DNA of 64,000 nucleotides from Novosphingobium chloroacetimidivorans (GCF_014204535.1 NZ_JACHLR010000004.1:268368-332367), one strand, 5' to 3'; shown: positions 49,400-58,801, counted from the first letter of the stretch. Notes: generated from the letters alone by a model not told the origin. Program-made: numbers and translations.

Positions 49400-50154
49400 A
49401 GCTAGACCATTCACCCTTCGCCCGTTCCAACATGTCTTCCGGCCGCCGCATCGCCGGTGCCTACGGCGGCGACGTCGCCGACCGGGTCCGCCGGTTCCTG
49501 CCCATGGTCCGCCGCCTCGCCTGGCACGTGAACGGCACCGGGCGCCCCGGCATCGAGCTGGAGGACCTGGTCCAGGCCGGGCTCGTCGCGCTGACCGAGT
49601 GCGCGCAGAAGCACGCCGGTCCGACCGAGGACGGCTTTGCCGCCTATGCCAAGATGCGCGTGCGCGGCGCCATGGTGGACCTCATTCGCCGCACCATCCC
49701 GATGTCGCGCGGCGCCTCCGAGCGCAGCCGCACCTTGCGCGAGAAGGAGGCCGAGATGCGGGGCAAACTGGGCCGCGAGCCGCTGGCGCACGAACTCGCC
49801 GCCGCCATGGGCATCGACGAGGCGCACTTGGCCTTGCTGCGCGACACCAGCCAGCCGCTGCGCTTCGACTCCATCGACGAGGTCTATTCCGACCAGGACA
49901 GCGCCTTTGCCGACCAGACGCCCGACAGCCTCACTCTGCTCCAGGACGAGGAGACTCGCGGCGCGGTGATCCAGGCGATCTCCGACTTGCCCGAGCGGTT
50001 GCGGCTGATCGTCTCGCTCTACTTCGTCGAGGAGCTGAACCTCGCCGAGATCGCCCAAGTGCTGCAGGTCTCGATCCCGCGCGTGCACCAGCTGAAGGCG
50101 CAGGCGCTGGCCAAGCTGCGCGAGGCGCTGGAGGGTGTGGCCGACGTGATCTGA
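49396..50154 (+). CDS. fliA: Flagellar sigma factor FliA (sigma-28)
   Basis: A 252-residue sigma factor. Region 2 is around LEDLVQAGLVALTECAQK and MRVRGAMVDLIRR, region 3 around LREKEAEMRGKLGREPLAHELA, and region 4 has ERLRLIVSLYFVEELNLAEIAQVL and a helix-turn-helix. The size and the flhA neighbour support FliA rather than a housekeeping sigma factor. FlgM is its likely antagonist. It starts in an ATGA overlap with flhA. Confidence 0.95.
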   Translation: MKLDHSPFARSNMSSGRRIAGAYGGDVADRVRRFLPMVRRLAWHVNGTGRPGIELEDLVQAGLVALTECAQKHAGPTEDGFAAYAKMRVRGAMVDLIRRTIPMSRGASERSRTLREKEAEMRGKLGREPLAHELAAAMGIDEAHLALLRDTSQPLRFDSIDEVYSDQDSAFADQTPDSLTLLQDEETRGAVIQAISDLPERLRLIVSLYFVEELNLAEIAQVLQVSIPRVHQLKAQALAKLREALEGVADVI

Positions 50155-50168
50155 GCGCGTCGGGCAGT

Positions 50169-50307
50169 AGATCCTCCCCTGCAAGGGGAGGTGACAGTCC
50201 GCAGGACTGACGGAGGGGTGTCACCGCTGGTGCAGTGCTCGACCGTGAGGGTTATACCCCTCCGTCACGCCTTGCAGGCGCGCCACCTCCCCCTGCAGGG
50301 GAGGATC
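50169..50307. repeat. Dispersed inverted repeat (family D, copy 1)
   Basis: The outer arms GATCCTCCCCTGCAAGGGG and CCCTGCAGGGGAGGATC, inner arms GACGGAGGGGT/ACCCCTCCGTC and a loop with TCACCGCTGGTGCAGTGCTC make a long structured element after fliA. The same loop sequence recurs at 63961-64000. Confidence 0.88.
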
Positions 50308-50395
50308 ATGGCTGGCTCGCGACCTCACTCGCCCCATTGCCAGCGCTTCGCCCGATCTCCATGGTCCAACGAGCCGCAATGGGGAGCGCAACGGG

Positions 50396-51853
50396 GTGAG
50401 TTCGGCCAAAGCCACGATCGCCCCATTGCGTGGACGCCAGAACCTCCTGTTCCTGCTCGGCCTGCTGCTGCTCTGGCCCGCGTTGCTGCATGGCGACGTG
50501 TTCGGCTTCAACGACACCGTGTCCTACTTGCGCGGTGCGGATACGGTCTGGGCCAAGCTGACCGGCCACTCCGACGCGTTCTTCGGCAATGCCACACCCG
50601 CCGGGGCGCAAGCCGCACCTGCCGCTCCGCCGGGCATGGTGCTTTACGGCCGCTCGCTCTACTTCGGGTTGTTCCTCTACCTCGGCCTGCTGGCGAAGAG
50701 CTTCTGGGTGCCGGTGGTGCTGCAGGCGCTGGCGGCCGGAGCCGCGATCGTCGGCATGGTGCGCCACTTCGTCGACCCTTCCGACGAACGCGCGTTCGCC
50801 AGAACCTGCCTCGCCGCCTTCGCTCTGGTCGCGGTCACGCCGCTGCCGTTCTTCGTCTGCTTCCTGATGCCCGACCTGGCGGTGGGCCTGGCGATCCCCG
50901 TCGCGGCGCTGCTGCTGTGCCGCTGGCGCTTTGAGCGGGCGCGCTGGCGTGCGGGGCTGCTGGCGCTGCTGGCATTCGCCGCGCTGGCCCACTCGACAGC
51001 GGTGGCCGTGCTCGGCCTGCTGGCGGTCGGCGGGTTCGCAGCGGCGTGGCGCGTGCGCTCACGTCCGGTCGGCGTTGCCGCGACCGCGCTGATGGCGACG
51101 GCTGCGATCGGCATCGGTGGTGAGGCGCTGTTCGGCCTCGCCACGCGGCTCACCACCGGATCGAGCCCGGTGCGCCCGCCGTTTCTCACCGCCCGCCTGA
51201 TCGAGGACGGCCCGGCACGACGCTTCCTGGCGGAGCACTGTGCGGACACCCGGTTCGTGCAGTGCCGTTATCCCGTGCTGCAACCGGTCAGCGCCGAGGT
51301 GTTCCTGTGGGAAATCACGCGTCCGCGCGGCGGGTTCAAGGCGCTGCCAGTCGCCGACGCGATCCGCGTCTCGCAGGAGCAGGGCCGGTTCGCCCTTGCC
51401 GTGCTGCGCGCCTATCCGACCGAAACAGCGGCGGGGCTAGGCCGCGATTTCCTGCGGCTCGCAGGCAATCTGGAACTGCACGACTTTCGCCCCGAGTACC
51501 TCGCCGGACGCATGCGTGCGGACCAGCCGTTCGAGGCGATGCCAGCGAACACGCCGCTGCCGGCGATCGACCGCGCGATCTCCGGCCTGACCTTGGTCCT
51601 GGTGCTGGGCGCGCTCGCCGCGTTCCCCTGGCGCCGCTCTTCCCCGCCTGCCGATCTGCGCGCCGCCGTATGGGTCGTGCTCGCGGCCATCGCGCTCAAC
51701 GACGTGATCTGCGCCTGGCTGTCGGGACCTTTCGCGCGGTACAACACGCGCGTGATCTGGGCGCTGCCGCTGGTGGTTCTGCTGTTCAGGGCCGCGGCGT
51801 GGCGCAGTCGAGGTGCAGTGCCACGACCTCGCGCGAGCGATACGCCACCTTGA
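50396..51853 (+). CDS. Multi-pass membrane protein, glycan-associated, unknown function
   Basis: A 485-residue protein with about ten predicted membrane helices and one large hydrophilic loop (about residues 255-370). The start is GTG 50396 with GGGGAG 9 bases upstream. Near the N-terminus is VFGFNDTVSYLRGAD, in the first loop, where GT-C enzymes often have catalytic acidic residues, but no family motif is certain. Its 3' end overlaps the converging gene at 51786 by 68 bases. It could be a GT-C glycosyltransferase or a lipid-carrier protein; I cannot decide. Confidence 0.6.
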   Translation: MSSAKATIAPLRGRQNLLFLLGLLLLWPALLHGDVFGFNDTVSYLRGADTVWAKLTGHSDAFFGNATPAGAQAAPAAPPGMVLYGRSLYFGLFLYLGLLAKSFWVPVVLQALAAGAAIVGMVRHFVDPSDERAFARTCLAAFALVAVTPLPFFVCFLMPDLAVGLAIPVAALLLCRWRFERARWRAGLLALLAFAALAHSTAVAVLGLLAVGGFAAAWRVRSRPVGVAATALMATAAIGIGGEALFGLATRLTTGSSPVRPPFLTARLIEDGPARRFLAEHCADTRFVQCRYPVLQPVSAEVFLWEITRPRGGFKALPVADAIRVSQEQGRFALAVLRAYPTETAAGLGRDFLRLAGNLELHDFRPEYLAGRMRADQPFEAMPANTPLPAIDRAISGLTLVLVLGALAAFPWRRSSPPADLRAAVWVVLAAIALNDVICAWLSGPFARYNTRVIWALPLVVLLFRAAAWRSRGAVPRPRASDTPP

Positions 51854-53390
51854 TCCCGCAACCCTGCCGCCGCGCCGCGTCGGCGTAGATCCGCTCGCGC
51901 TCGTCGCCCAGGTACGTGGCGGCGATCAAGGCGGGTCCGGCTTGGCGAGCATGCCGGACCACCCAATCGGCGTAGGCCGGGTAGCCACGCGCCGTGTCGA
52001 GCGGTTGCCAGACGTGCTGGCGGATGGACGGAGTGCCCGCCGCCAGAGCGCGGGCGACCTCCTGCGGGCTCTCCATCGGGGCGCTGCCCGGCTGCAGCAG
52101 CGCCCCTATCCGGCGCGGCGGATGCGGATCGCGCACCGCATAGTAGCGCAGGGTCGGCTCGAACAGGATGTCGGGCAGGATCAGCGCATCGGGCTGCGTC
52201 TTCAGAAATGCGTAGAGGCCGCGCGTGTCCTGGATGTCGGTTTCCTCGCGCCATTCGCGGGCAAGCGCGATGGCGGCGCTCGGCATGAGCGCCGCGGCGA
52301 GCGCGAGCGGCACGGCGGCGCGCAGGCGCACCCGGTCGGCCGCCAGCACGAACAGGTTCGCCACCAGCAGCGCGCCGATGGGCATGGTGAAGAGGAACTG
52401 CTTGTTGGTCGAGACCGGGTAGAGCCTGGCCAGCCAGAGCAACGCGACGATGGCGATCAGCCCTGCCAGCAGGCGCAGGGGCTGCCAGATCAAGGCCGTG
52501 GGCGATAGGTCGTGTCGGTTCGTCTCACGACGGGCCAGCAGGACCAGGGCCGCGGCCGCGATCAGCGCGCAGATCAGCGCGACGGCGGCCTGCGCCCGGC
52601 CGATCACCTCGAACTGCGCCATGAGCAATGCCGGGTGGCGCAGGTACTCGGCCAGCGCAAGCCGCTGATAGGCGGCGGGATAGTTTGCCGTCTGCAGCGC
52701 GGTCGCAGGGCGGAACAGCAGCAGGTAGCAGGCCAGCCAGGCGAGCGTGTAGGCCGCCAGCAGGCATAGCCAGCGCCAGCGCGTCGCCCCGCGATGACGC
52801 AGGAGCGCCGCATCCAGCACCGCCACGCCCACCACCAGCATGATCGAGAACGAGAAGAACGACAGCACCGCGGCCAGCAGCATCACCGCCGCCGGCCGCT
52901 CCGGCATCCAGCGCAGGGCGAGGAGGAACAGCAGGCTCGCCTGCATCTCGAACCCGTACTGCTTCAGCTCCACGCAATAGCGGATCGCCAGCGGCGTCAC
53001 CGCCATCATCGCGATGGCCAGCAGCGCCTGGCGGTCGCCGCGCCGGATCGCGGCATGGGCGAGGCCAACCAGCAGCGCGAGGTTGAGGGCCAGCAGCACC
53101 AGTCGCATGCCTTGCACCGAACCGTCCGTCAGCAGGTACGCTGCGTCCAGGGTGAGCAGCGCGAACGGCGGCGCCGCCTGGTCGTAGAAGGGCAGGGTGC
53201 CGAAATAGGCGGGCAGCGGCAGGCCCAAGTTGGCCAGCAGGGTCGATTCGTCCTGCCACAAGTCGCGGCTCGATTGCATCAACCCTGCGGCGGCCAGCAC
53301 GATCAGCGCCAGCACGCAGGCGACGGCATAGCTGCGATAGGGTACCGTCTTCGTTCGCCCGCGTGCGCTCGGCCAAGCCGCGCGGTTCAC
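51786..53390 (-). CDS. Multi-pass membrane protein, GT-C (GT39/GT83-like) candidate
   Basis: A 534-residue protein with about eleven membrane helices. GTG 53390 begins one base after the manA stop. The first loop has SRDLWQDESTLLANLGLPL, with an Asp-Glu pair where GT-C enzymes (protein mannosyltransferases, ArnT) carry catalytic acids. The C-terminal 150 residues are periplasmic. GT-C enzymes use polyprenyl-phosphate sugars, which would fit the DPM1-like and GtrB-like genes upstream in the same operon. The substrate is unknown. Confidence 0.65.
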   Translation of the reverse strand: MNRAAWPSARGRTKTVPYRSYAVACVLALIVLAAAGLMQSSRDLWQDESTLLANLGLPLPAYFGTLPFYDQAAPPFALLTLDAAYLLTDGSVQGMRLVLLALNLALLVGLAHAAIRRGDRQALLAIAMMAVTPLAIRYCVELKQYGFEMQASLLFLLALRWMPERPAAVMLLAAVLSFFSFSIMLVVGVAVLDAALLRHRGATRWRWLCLLAAYTLAWLACYLLLFRPATALQTANYPAAYQRLALAEYLRHPALLMAQFEVIGRAQAAVALICALIAAAALVLLARRETNRHDLSPTALIWQPLRLLAGLIAIVALLWLARLYPVSTNKQFLFTMPIGALLVANLFVLAADRVRLRAAVPLALAAALMPSAAIALAREWREETDIQDTRGLYAFLKTQPDALILPDILFEPTLRYYAVRDPHPPRRIGALLQPGSAPMESPQEVARALAAGTPSIRQHVWQPLDTARGYPAYADWVVRHARQAGPALIAATYLGDERERIYADAARRQGCGIKVAYRSREVVALHLDCATPRP

Positions 53391-53391
53391 C

Positions 53392-54207
53392 TCAGGCGCA
53401 GGGTGCCGCCAGCAGGCATAGCCCCGAACTGGCGAAGGACACGTCGGCCAGGCTGTCCGCCAGCCCGCAACCGCCGGGCGCGATCTCCTGGCCGGCGACG
53501 TGCACCGCACCCTCGCGCGGGATCACCAGCAGCTTGCCCGAGTAGCGCGCCGCCGTATCCGCGTCGGGCGTGCCGGCGACCTGGTCGAGCGTGAACAGTG
53601 GGCCGGGCACCAGGTTGACCGAGGTGCCCTCGGGCGCCTTGCCTTTCCACTTGTCGGCATAGGGCTCGCCCTTGGCGACCGCCATGCCCTCGTCCAAGTG
53701 CAGTTCGCGCGGGCGGCCGTAGTCGTAGAGGCGGTAGGTGATGTCCGAATTCTGCTGGACTTCGATCAGGCTGATCCCGGCGCCGATCGCGTGCACGGTG
53801 TTGGCTGGGATGTAGAAGAAGTCACCGGGCGACACCGTGTGCCAATCCATCAGCTGCTCGATCGAGCCGTCGAGCGCGGCGGCGCGCATGGCGTCGGCCT
53901 CGATCGGCTGCTTGAAGCCGATGCCCAGCTTCGCGCCCGGCTCGGCATCGACGATCACCCAGCACTCTTCCTTGCCCTGACGGCCGATGCCATTGGCGAT
54001 CGTCTGCGCGTCCGTCGGGTGGACCTGCACCGACAGGGCCTCGCTGGTGAAGATGTACTTGACCAGCAGCTGCGGCAGCTCGGGCGGCGGCTCGAACCAG
54101 ATCTCGCCGATCTTCTCGCCCGCCGCGGCGACGAAGGGCGCGGGCAGGGTGTCCTTGCCCCAGGGCTTCTCGACTTGCTTGATCGGGAGGGAGCCGCTCA
54201 TCGCCAC
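53392..54207 (-). CDS. manA: Mannose-6-phosphate isomerase, class I
   Basis: A 271-residue zinc enzyme interconverting fructose-6-phosphate and mannose-6-phosphate. The metal site is visible: LSVQVHPTDAQ (Gln/His), EECWVIVDAEPG (Glu) and FYIPANTVHAIGAG (His). It is the short bacterial form (E. coli ManA is 391 residues). It lies 7 bases after manC. With manC, gmd and fcl it supplies GDP-mannose and GDP-fucose. Confidence 0.93.
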   Translation of the reverse strand: MAMSGSLPIKQVEKPWGKDTLPAPFVAAAGEKIGEIWFEPPPELPQLLVKYIFTSEALSVQVHPTDAQTIANGIGRQGKEECWVIVDAEPGAKLGIGFKQPIEADAMRAAALDGSIEQLMDWHTVSPGDFFYIPANTVHAIGAGISLIEVQQNSDITYRLYDYGRPRELHLDEGMAVAKGEPYADKWKGKAPEGTSVNLVPGPLFTLDQVAGTPDADTAARYSGKLLVIPREGAVHVAGQEIAPGGCGLADSLADVSFASSGLCLLAAPCA

Positions 54208-54214
54208 GCGTCCT

Positions 54215-55255
54215 TTACTGGTTCACCGCGCCCGAAAGCTTGCCGACCTTCTGCGCGCCGGCGGCGGTGGTGATCATGATGTCGTCGCCATCGACCACGA
54301 CGTAGACGTCCTCCAGCCCGATCACCGAGACGCGCGGACCGTCGCTGTCGACCAGCACGTTGCGGCAGTCGACCAGCTCGACCGGGCCGCGCGTGGCGTT
54401 ACCCAGTTCGTCGCGATCGCGCGCGGTGTGCAGCGCCTGCCAGTTGCCGATGTCGGACCAGGCCATGTCGGCCGGCACCATCGCCGCGCGGCCGGTGTTC
54501 TCCATGACGGCGTAGTCGACCGATTCGCTTTCCACCGCTGCGAACGCAGCCGCGTCGGGATGGAAGCGGTGGCCATCGCTGCTGCCGCCCTCGACCGCCT
54601 TGCGCACGGCGGCGAGGATCTGCGGCCGATGCGCCTCCAGTTCCTTGAGGAAGTCACCGACACGGAACGCGAAGATGCCGCCGTTCCAGGCGTAGATCCC
54701 CTCGGCCAGGAACGACTTGGCGCGCTCGAGGTCGGGTTTCTCGACGAACTGCGCGGTACGGAACGCCTGGTCGCTGATCGCTTCGCCACGCTTGAGGTAA
54801 CCGAAGCCGGTCTCGGGCGCGGTCGCCTCGATACCGAAGCTGACCAGCCAGCCTTGCTGCGCCAGGTCGGCTGCGGTGCAGGCGGCATCGGCAAAGGCCT
54901 TGGCGTCGCCGATATAGTGGTCGCTGGGGCACACCAGCATGACCGCGTCCTCCGGCAGGCGCAGTGCGGCCAGCGCGATGGCGGCGGCGGTGTTGCGCGC
55001 GCAAGGCTCGACGATGATCTCGGCGCCGGGACGATCGCCCAGCTGCTCCTCGACATGCTCGAGGTGGGCGGTGCCGGTGACCACCACTGGCGCGCCGAAC
55101 CCGTCCGTCGCCGGGCAACGCTCGAGCGTCGCCTGGAACAGCGTGGTCTCGCCCACCAGCGGCAGGAACGGCTTGGGCTTGGAGGCTCTGCTGCGCGGCC
55201 AAAGCCGGGTGCCGCTGCCGCCACACAGAATCACGGGTACAAGCTTGCTCATCAC
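54215..55255 (-). CDS. manC: Mannose-1-phosphate guanylyltransferase
   Basis: A 346-residue nucleotidyltransferase making GDP-mannose. VILCGGSGTRLWPRSRASKPK is the nucleotide-binding signature, CPSDHYIG and FVEKPDLERAKSFL the sugar-binding regions, and AWSDIGNWQAL the C-terminal block. The second, isomerase domain found in bifunctional ManC/AlgA is absent, in keeping with a separate manA. The start may be the second ATG (55252). Confidence 0.95.
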   Translation of the reverse strand: MMSKLVPVILCGGSGTRLWPRSRASKPKPFLPLVGETTLFQATLERCPATDGFGAPVVVTGTAHLEHVEEQLGDRPGAEIIVEPCARNTAAAIALAALRLPEDAVMLVCPSDHYIGDAKAFADAACTAADLAQQGWLVSFGIEATAPETGFGYLKRGEAISDQAFRTAQFVEKPDLERAKSFLAEGIYAWNGGIFAFRVGDFLKELEAHRPQILAAVRKAVEGGSSDGHRFHPDAAAFAAVESESVDYAVMENTGRAAMVPADMAWSDIGNWQALHTARDRDELGNATRGPVELVDCRNVLVDSDGPRVSVIGLEDVYVVVDGDDIMITTAAGAQKVGKLSGAVNQ

Positions 55256-55328
55256 GCCCCCTCTAAATGATGCGCCTGCGAAATGCTAAGCCCGCAATGC
55301 ACGAGCTACCTTGTGGTTGCTCGGCATC

Positions 55329-56120
55329 TTAGGGCGACTTGGGATTGAAGCGGCCGGTCGCGGTGGCCAGCAACTGCTTGATGATCGCCCATTTCGCGCC
55401 GGCTCCGGTAATCTTGGTGGGCACCGCCTCACCGGCCGGGTAGCTGCGCCGCACGCCCAGTTCGCACACGCGATAGCCGAGCTGGCCGGCGCGCGCGGTC
55501 AGGTAGAACAGCAGCTCGTAGGCGAAGAACACGTCGCGGAACGGCTGGACGCGCCGGTCGGTAAGGTAGCGGCGCGAATAGGCGCGAAAGCCGTTGGTGG
55601 TGTCGGTGAACCAGTGCCGCCCGGCCAGGCTGAGGATCGGCGCGTGGATCAGGCGGTTGCCGATCGTGCGCTCCAGCGGCGTGTTCTCCGCCTTGCCGCC
55701 GGGCGCATAGCGCGAGCCCTGGACGTAGTCGTAACCCTCGCGCAGCTTGGCCACGAACTGCGCGACCGCCTCGACGTTGTCCTTGCCGTTTCCATCGATG
55801 GTGATGACGCCTTCGTAGCCCTCGTCGAGGCACCAGGCATAGGCCATGCGCAGCTGGGCGCTGAGCTTGCCCGGACCGGTCTTGGTCAGCAGCGCGCGCA
55901 CGCCTTGCGCGCGCAAGGTTTCGAGGTCGAGCGAACCATCGGTCGAGCCGCCGTCCGCCACGATCACGTCGACCGGCAGGTTGGCCGCGTGGACGCGGGC
56001 GAGCTGGGCGCGGATCCGCTCGCCCTCGTTGATGACCGGGATCACCAGCACGTGGTCGTGCCGCCGCCCGGAGAGCAAGTCGACGCGGTGTGCGGGGATC
56101 TGGCGCGGCGGCTCGGTCAA
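55329..56120 (-). CDS. Glycosyltransferase family 2, DPM1-like
   Basis: A 263-residue GT-A enzyme. The start is TTG 56120 in a TTGA overlap with the GtrA stop. LVIPVINEGERIRAQL and VIVADGGSTDGSLD form the nucleotide-binding part, and TIDGNGKDNVEAVAQF sits where DPM1 enzymes carry the DxD-like motif. NGFRAYSRRYL and the C-terminal block are consistent with polyprenyl-phosphate mannose or glucose synthases. It has no C-terminal membrane helices, so the adjacent GtrA protein may serve as membrane partner. Confidence 0.85.
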   Translation of the reverse strand: MTEPPRQIPAHRVDLLSGRRHDHVLVIPVINEGERIRAQLARVHAANLPVDVIVADGGSTDGSLDLETLRAQGVRALLTKTGPGKLSAQLRMAYAWCLDEGYEGVITIDGNGKDNVEAVAQFVAKLREGYDYVQGSRYAPGGKAENTPLERTIGNRLIHAPILSLAGRHWFTDTTNGFRAYSRRYLTDRRVQPFRDVFFAYELLFYLTARAGQLGYRVCELGVRRSYPAGEAVPTKITGAGAKWAIIKQLLATATGRFNPKSP

Positions 56121-56527
56121 GAACAGGTCTCCGGGGCAGCTTGGTTGGGGATGGGGCGGAACACGAGGAAGCGGCTGAGCAGGTAGTTGACGACGAACGA
56201 CACGCCGGTCGCCAGGATCAGAACGGGAAGGTCGGGAAGCGCGGTCCTGTCCAGCAGGGCGACCGTGCCCACCCGCGTGCCCAGCGTCGCCAGCAGCGCC
56301 AGCAGATAGAGCGAACCGCGCCTGGCCGATGCCGCACGGGTGCCGAAGGTCCAGCGCTCGTGCAGCAGGTAGTTGAACGCCGCGCCCACGCCGAAGCCGC
56401 AAAGCGCGGCGAGCGGCAGCGGCATGAACGGCCGCAGCAGCCACGCGGTGCCCAGATCGACGCCCAGCCCCGCCACTGCCACGAGCCCGAAGCGCACCAG
56501 CGAGGAGGCGAACAGGCGCGCGATCAT
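56117..56527 (-). CDS. GtrA-family membrane protein
   Basis: A 136-residue protein with four membrane helices. LVRFGLVAVAGLGVDLGTAWLL and FNYLLHERWTF (the NYxxxRxWTF signature) followed by a C-terminal FVVNYLLSRFLVF identify the GtrA family. GtrA proteins are thought to flip undecaprenyl-phosphate-linked sugars for O-antigen or teichoic-acid glycosylation. It is coupled to the DPM1-like gene. Confidence 0.93.
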   Translation of the reverse strand: MIARLFASSLVRFGLVAVAGLGVDLGTAWLLRPFMPLPLAALCGFGVGAAFNYLLHERWTFGTRAASARRGSLYLLALLATLGTRVGTVALLDRTALPDLPVLILATGVSFVVNYLLSRFLVFRPIPNQAAPETCS

Positions 56528-56540
56528 GATTTCCTCCCTT

Positions 56541-56618
56541 CGTCATTGCGAGCGTGGCGAGGCAATCCACCGCAGTCGCACGGCGTCCTGGATTGCTTCG
56601 CTCCGCTCGCAATGACGA
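56541..56618. repeat. Dispersed palindrome (family B, copy 2)
   Basis: CGTCATTGCGAGCGTGGCGA at the left and TCGCTCCGCTCGCAATGACG at the right form a clear inverted repeat with GGCAATCCA/TGGATTGC inner arms. It lies between gtrA and the FAD oxidoreductase gene, interrupting an otherwise overlapping gene row. Confidence 0.88.
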
Positions 56619-56627
56619 AAGGCTGCA

Positions 56628-57779
56628 TCATGCCGCGCTCATCGCCCGGCCATGCACGAAGCGGTCGTCCGCCGCGGCCCACTCGGGCCCGGCCTGGCGC
56701 AGGATATCGAACAGGTCGTAGATGTTGTCGATCTTGCCGCCCATGATCGAGATCACCGGCGAGCCCTCCGGCTGGCGCTGGAACAGGATCGGCCGTCCGT
56801 CGTCGCGCTCGTTCTTGGCGAGCACGGTCTTCACCTCGAACAGCGAGCGTTCGTAGCGCGCGTGGGCGAGCGCGGGAACGTAGCGCGCCGCATCGAGCAC
56901 CATGTGCCGCTGACGGGTCTCTCGCGGCAGACCGTCGAAGACCTCGTAGGCTTCGCGGCGGGCCGAACCGTCCGTCCAGTGCGCGTGCGGGGTATAGCGC
57001 ACGTGGGTCAGCGAATGCAGTCCGGCGGACGGGTAGGGCATGCATGAGAAGAACGGCCCGTCCATCACCGTCAGGCCGTAAGGCGCCAGTTCGGACGGTA
57101 CCTCGACCAGCGCGATCTCCGTCTGCTCGTGCTTGAGCGCCGCCTGCGGCAGGTCGGCCGAGGCGAGCAGGGCATTGGTCTGCGCATATGTCACGTTGAA
57201 GACGAAGCGCGCGGCGACCTGCGAGCCGTCCGACAGGCGCACCACCGCGCCGCCGGGGCGTGTCTCCAGCCCTTGCGCGCGCATGCCGAGGCGCACCTCG
57301 ATGCCGAGCGCGTCCAGGCGGTTGCCCATATGCCGCGCCAGCACCGACCAGTCGAACGCGAACTCGTCGCAGGCGAAGGCCTCCTCGATCGTGTCGGGCG
57401 CGAACAGCGCGGCTTGCGAGGGCGTCGCGCGGGCAATCGGCGCGCCCATTTCGGCGAACATGCGCTGAAAGCGCAAGGCAGATACCTTCGAGCGGTGCCG
57501 CGCGATGGCGTAGAGCATCTGGAAATCGTCGACCACCGCGTCCGGAAAGTCGGTGGCGAAGCGGCGGTGCAGCACCATCGACTTGACGGCGGTGAGCGCG
57601 CTGCGGGGATAGTGGAAGCCGGTGTGCACCCGCGCCTGGTTCACGCGCGACGCACGGCCCAGCAGCTCGTCGCCCGCTTCGACCAGCACGATCCGCTTGC
57701 CGAGCGAGCGCAGGAACAGCGCCAGCGCGCAGCCGTAGAAGCCGCCACCGACGATCAGGTAATCGGCCTCGTGCGTCAT
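56628..57779 (-). CDS. FAD-dependent oxidoreductase (DAO family)
   Basis: A 383-residue flavoprotein. YLIVGGGFYGCALALFLRSL is the dinucleotide-binding GxGxxG motif, with the acidic residue at the end of strand 2 (LVEAGDELLG). The HTGFHYPRS segment and the C-terminal MGGKIDNIYDLFDIL fit the DAO/glycine-oxidase superfamily. In this operon it may oxidise a sugar or cyclitol intermediate. ATGA overlap with the GtrB-like gene upstream. Confidence 0.83.
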   Translation of the reverse strand: MTHEADYLIVGGGFYGCALALFLRSLGKRIVLVEAGDELLGRASRVNQARVHTGFHYPRSALTAVKSMVLHRRFATDFPDAVVDDFQMLYAIARHRSKVSALRFQRMFAEMGAPIARATPSQAALFAPDTIEEAFACDEFAFDWSVLARHMGNRLDALGIEVRLGMRAQGLETRPGGAVVRLSDGSQVAARFVFNVTYAQTNALLASADLPQAALKHEQTEIALVEVPSELAPYGLTVMDGPFFSCMPYPSAGLHSLTHVRYTPHAHWTDGSARREAYEVFDGLPRETRQRHMVLDAARYVPALAHARYERSLFEVKTVLAKNERDDGRPILFQRQPEGSPVISIMGGKIDNIYDLFDILRQAGPEWAAADDRFVHGRAMSAA

Positions 57780-58801
57780 TCGGCAGCGTTGCGCACCGGC
57801 GCGGCGTGGTCCTGATGCGTGGCGATCTCGACGTTGAACTCGTCCATCACCTTGCCGAACAGATCGATCGGCGCGGCCTCGTCGATGATCAGGTCCTCAG
57901 GCCCGCCGGTGAGCGCTTCGAGCAGGCGCCTGAGCCCGATCGAGAGGCCGAAGATGGCGAAGCCGAGGAACGCGGCGGTCAGGCTGAGCGCCAGCGACGT
58001 GGTGAACCAGCCGGGTTGGATATGCTCCAGCGTCAGCCAGACGATCACGCTGTATGCCGCGAACAGCATGCCGCCGAACGCCGCGAGCAGGGCCGCGGCG
58101 GCGACCAGTGTCAGCACGCGCGGGGCCGAGCTGATGGTCAGCCGGTGCAGGACCTCCGTGCGGCGCAACAGCAGCGGCCCGGTTTCGGAGCCCGAGCGGA
58201 AGCGCGGCAGGTCGGCCCCGCCTTGAACGTCGGCCCGCATGTCCTGGCGCAGGATCGGCAGGCGCTGATCCACCGGGGGAAAGCGCGTCGCCAGCAGCCG
58301 GTCGGGATGCGCGAGCACGATGCCGAGCAAGGCGCGCGGAAAGGCGATCGTCAGCATGTCGTGCGGGCCGATCGTCAGCCCGGCGCCGCGGCCCAGCGCC
58401 ATCGCCAGCGAGCCGAGGGGATTGGCGTCCACGTGCCGGCCGACGACGAGGGCATGGCGCGCCTCGGCGGTTTCGATCATCGTTGCCAGGTCGAGATACC
58501 CGAGCTCCGACGCCGCCGTCACCACCACGACGTCGCCGATGGCCTCGGACGCGACCGCCAGCCGGCGCTGGTAGAAGCTCGCGCCCGGCCGCAGGTGCAG
58601 CAGGCGCAAGTTGGGCACACTGGCCTGCAGAGCGCCGTGGCTTGCATCGTCGGCAACGTCACAGGCGAGCAGGATCTCCCAATAGCGGAACCGGGTGTCC
58701 AGCTCACGCCCCAGCTGCGCGAGCTGCTGCCTTTGCGCAGCGTCGCGTGCCGGACCGGACAGCGCGACCGAAACCAGCAGATCGTCGCGCGGCTTGCTCA
58801 C
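57776..58801 (-). CDS. GtrB-like glycosyltransferase with two C-terminal membrane helices
   Basis: A 341-residue protein starting at GTG 58801 (GTGA overlap with the upstream stop). The first 230 residues form a GT-A-like domain: LLVSVALSGPARDAAQ, VVVVTAASELGYLDLATMI at the position of the DxD region, and HDMLTIAFPRALLG. The expected DxD is replaced by TAASE, so activity is uncertain. Two membrane helices follow (LVAAAALLAAFGGMLFAAYS and LALSLTAAFLGFAIFGLS), as in GtrB polyprenyl-phosphate glucosyltransferases. Confidence 0.7.
   Translation of the reverse strand: MSKPRDDLLVSVALSGPARDAAQRQQLAQLGRELDTRFRYWEILLACDVADDASHGALQASVPNLRLLHLRPGASFYQRRLAVASEAIGDVVVVTAASELGYLDLATMIETAEARHALVVGRHVDANPLGSLAMALGRGAGLTIGPHDMLTIAFPRALLGIVLAHPDRLLATRFPPVDQRLPILRQDMRADVQGGADLPRFRSGSETGPLLLRRTEVLHRLTISSAPRVLTLVAAAALLAAFGGMLFAAYSVIVWLTLEHIQPGWFTTSLALSLTAAFLGFAIFGLSIGLRRLLEALTGGPEDLIIDEAAPIDLFGKVMDEFNVEIATHQDHAAPVRNAAE

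Noticed and set aside
46937..49414. Open frame of 825 codons on the minus strand opposite flhA
   Set aside because: It is antisense to flhA, rich in Asp, His, Arg and Gln, with no motif and no ribosome site.
55329..56612. A 427-codon form of the DPM1-like glycosyltransferase starting at 56612
   Set aside because: The extra N-terminal part is the wrong-frame reading of gtrA and a palindromic repeat. The TTGA overlap at 56117-56120 gives a natural start.
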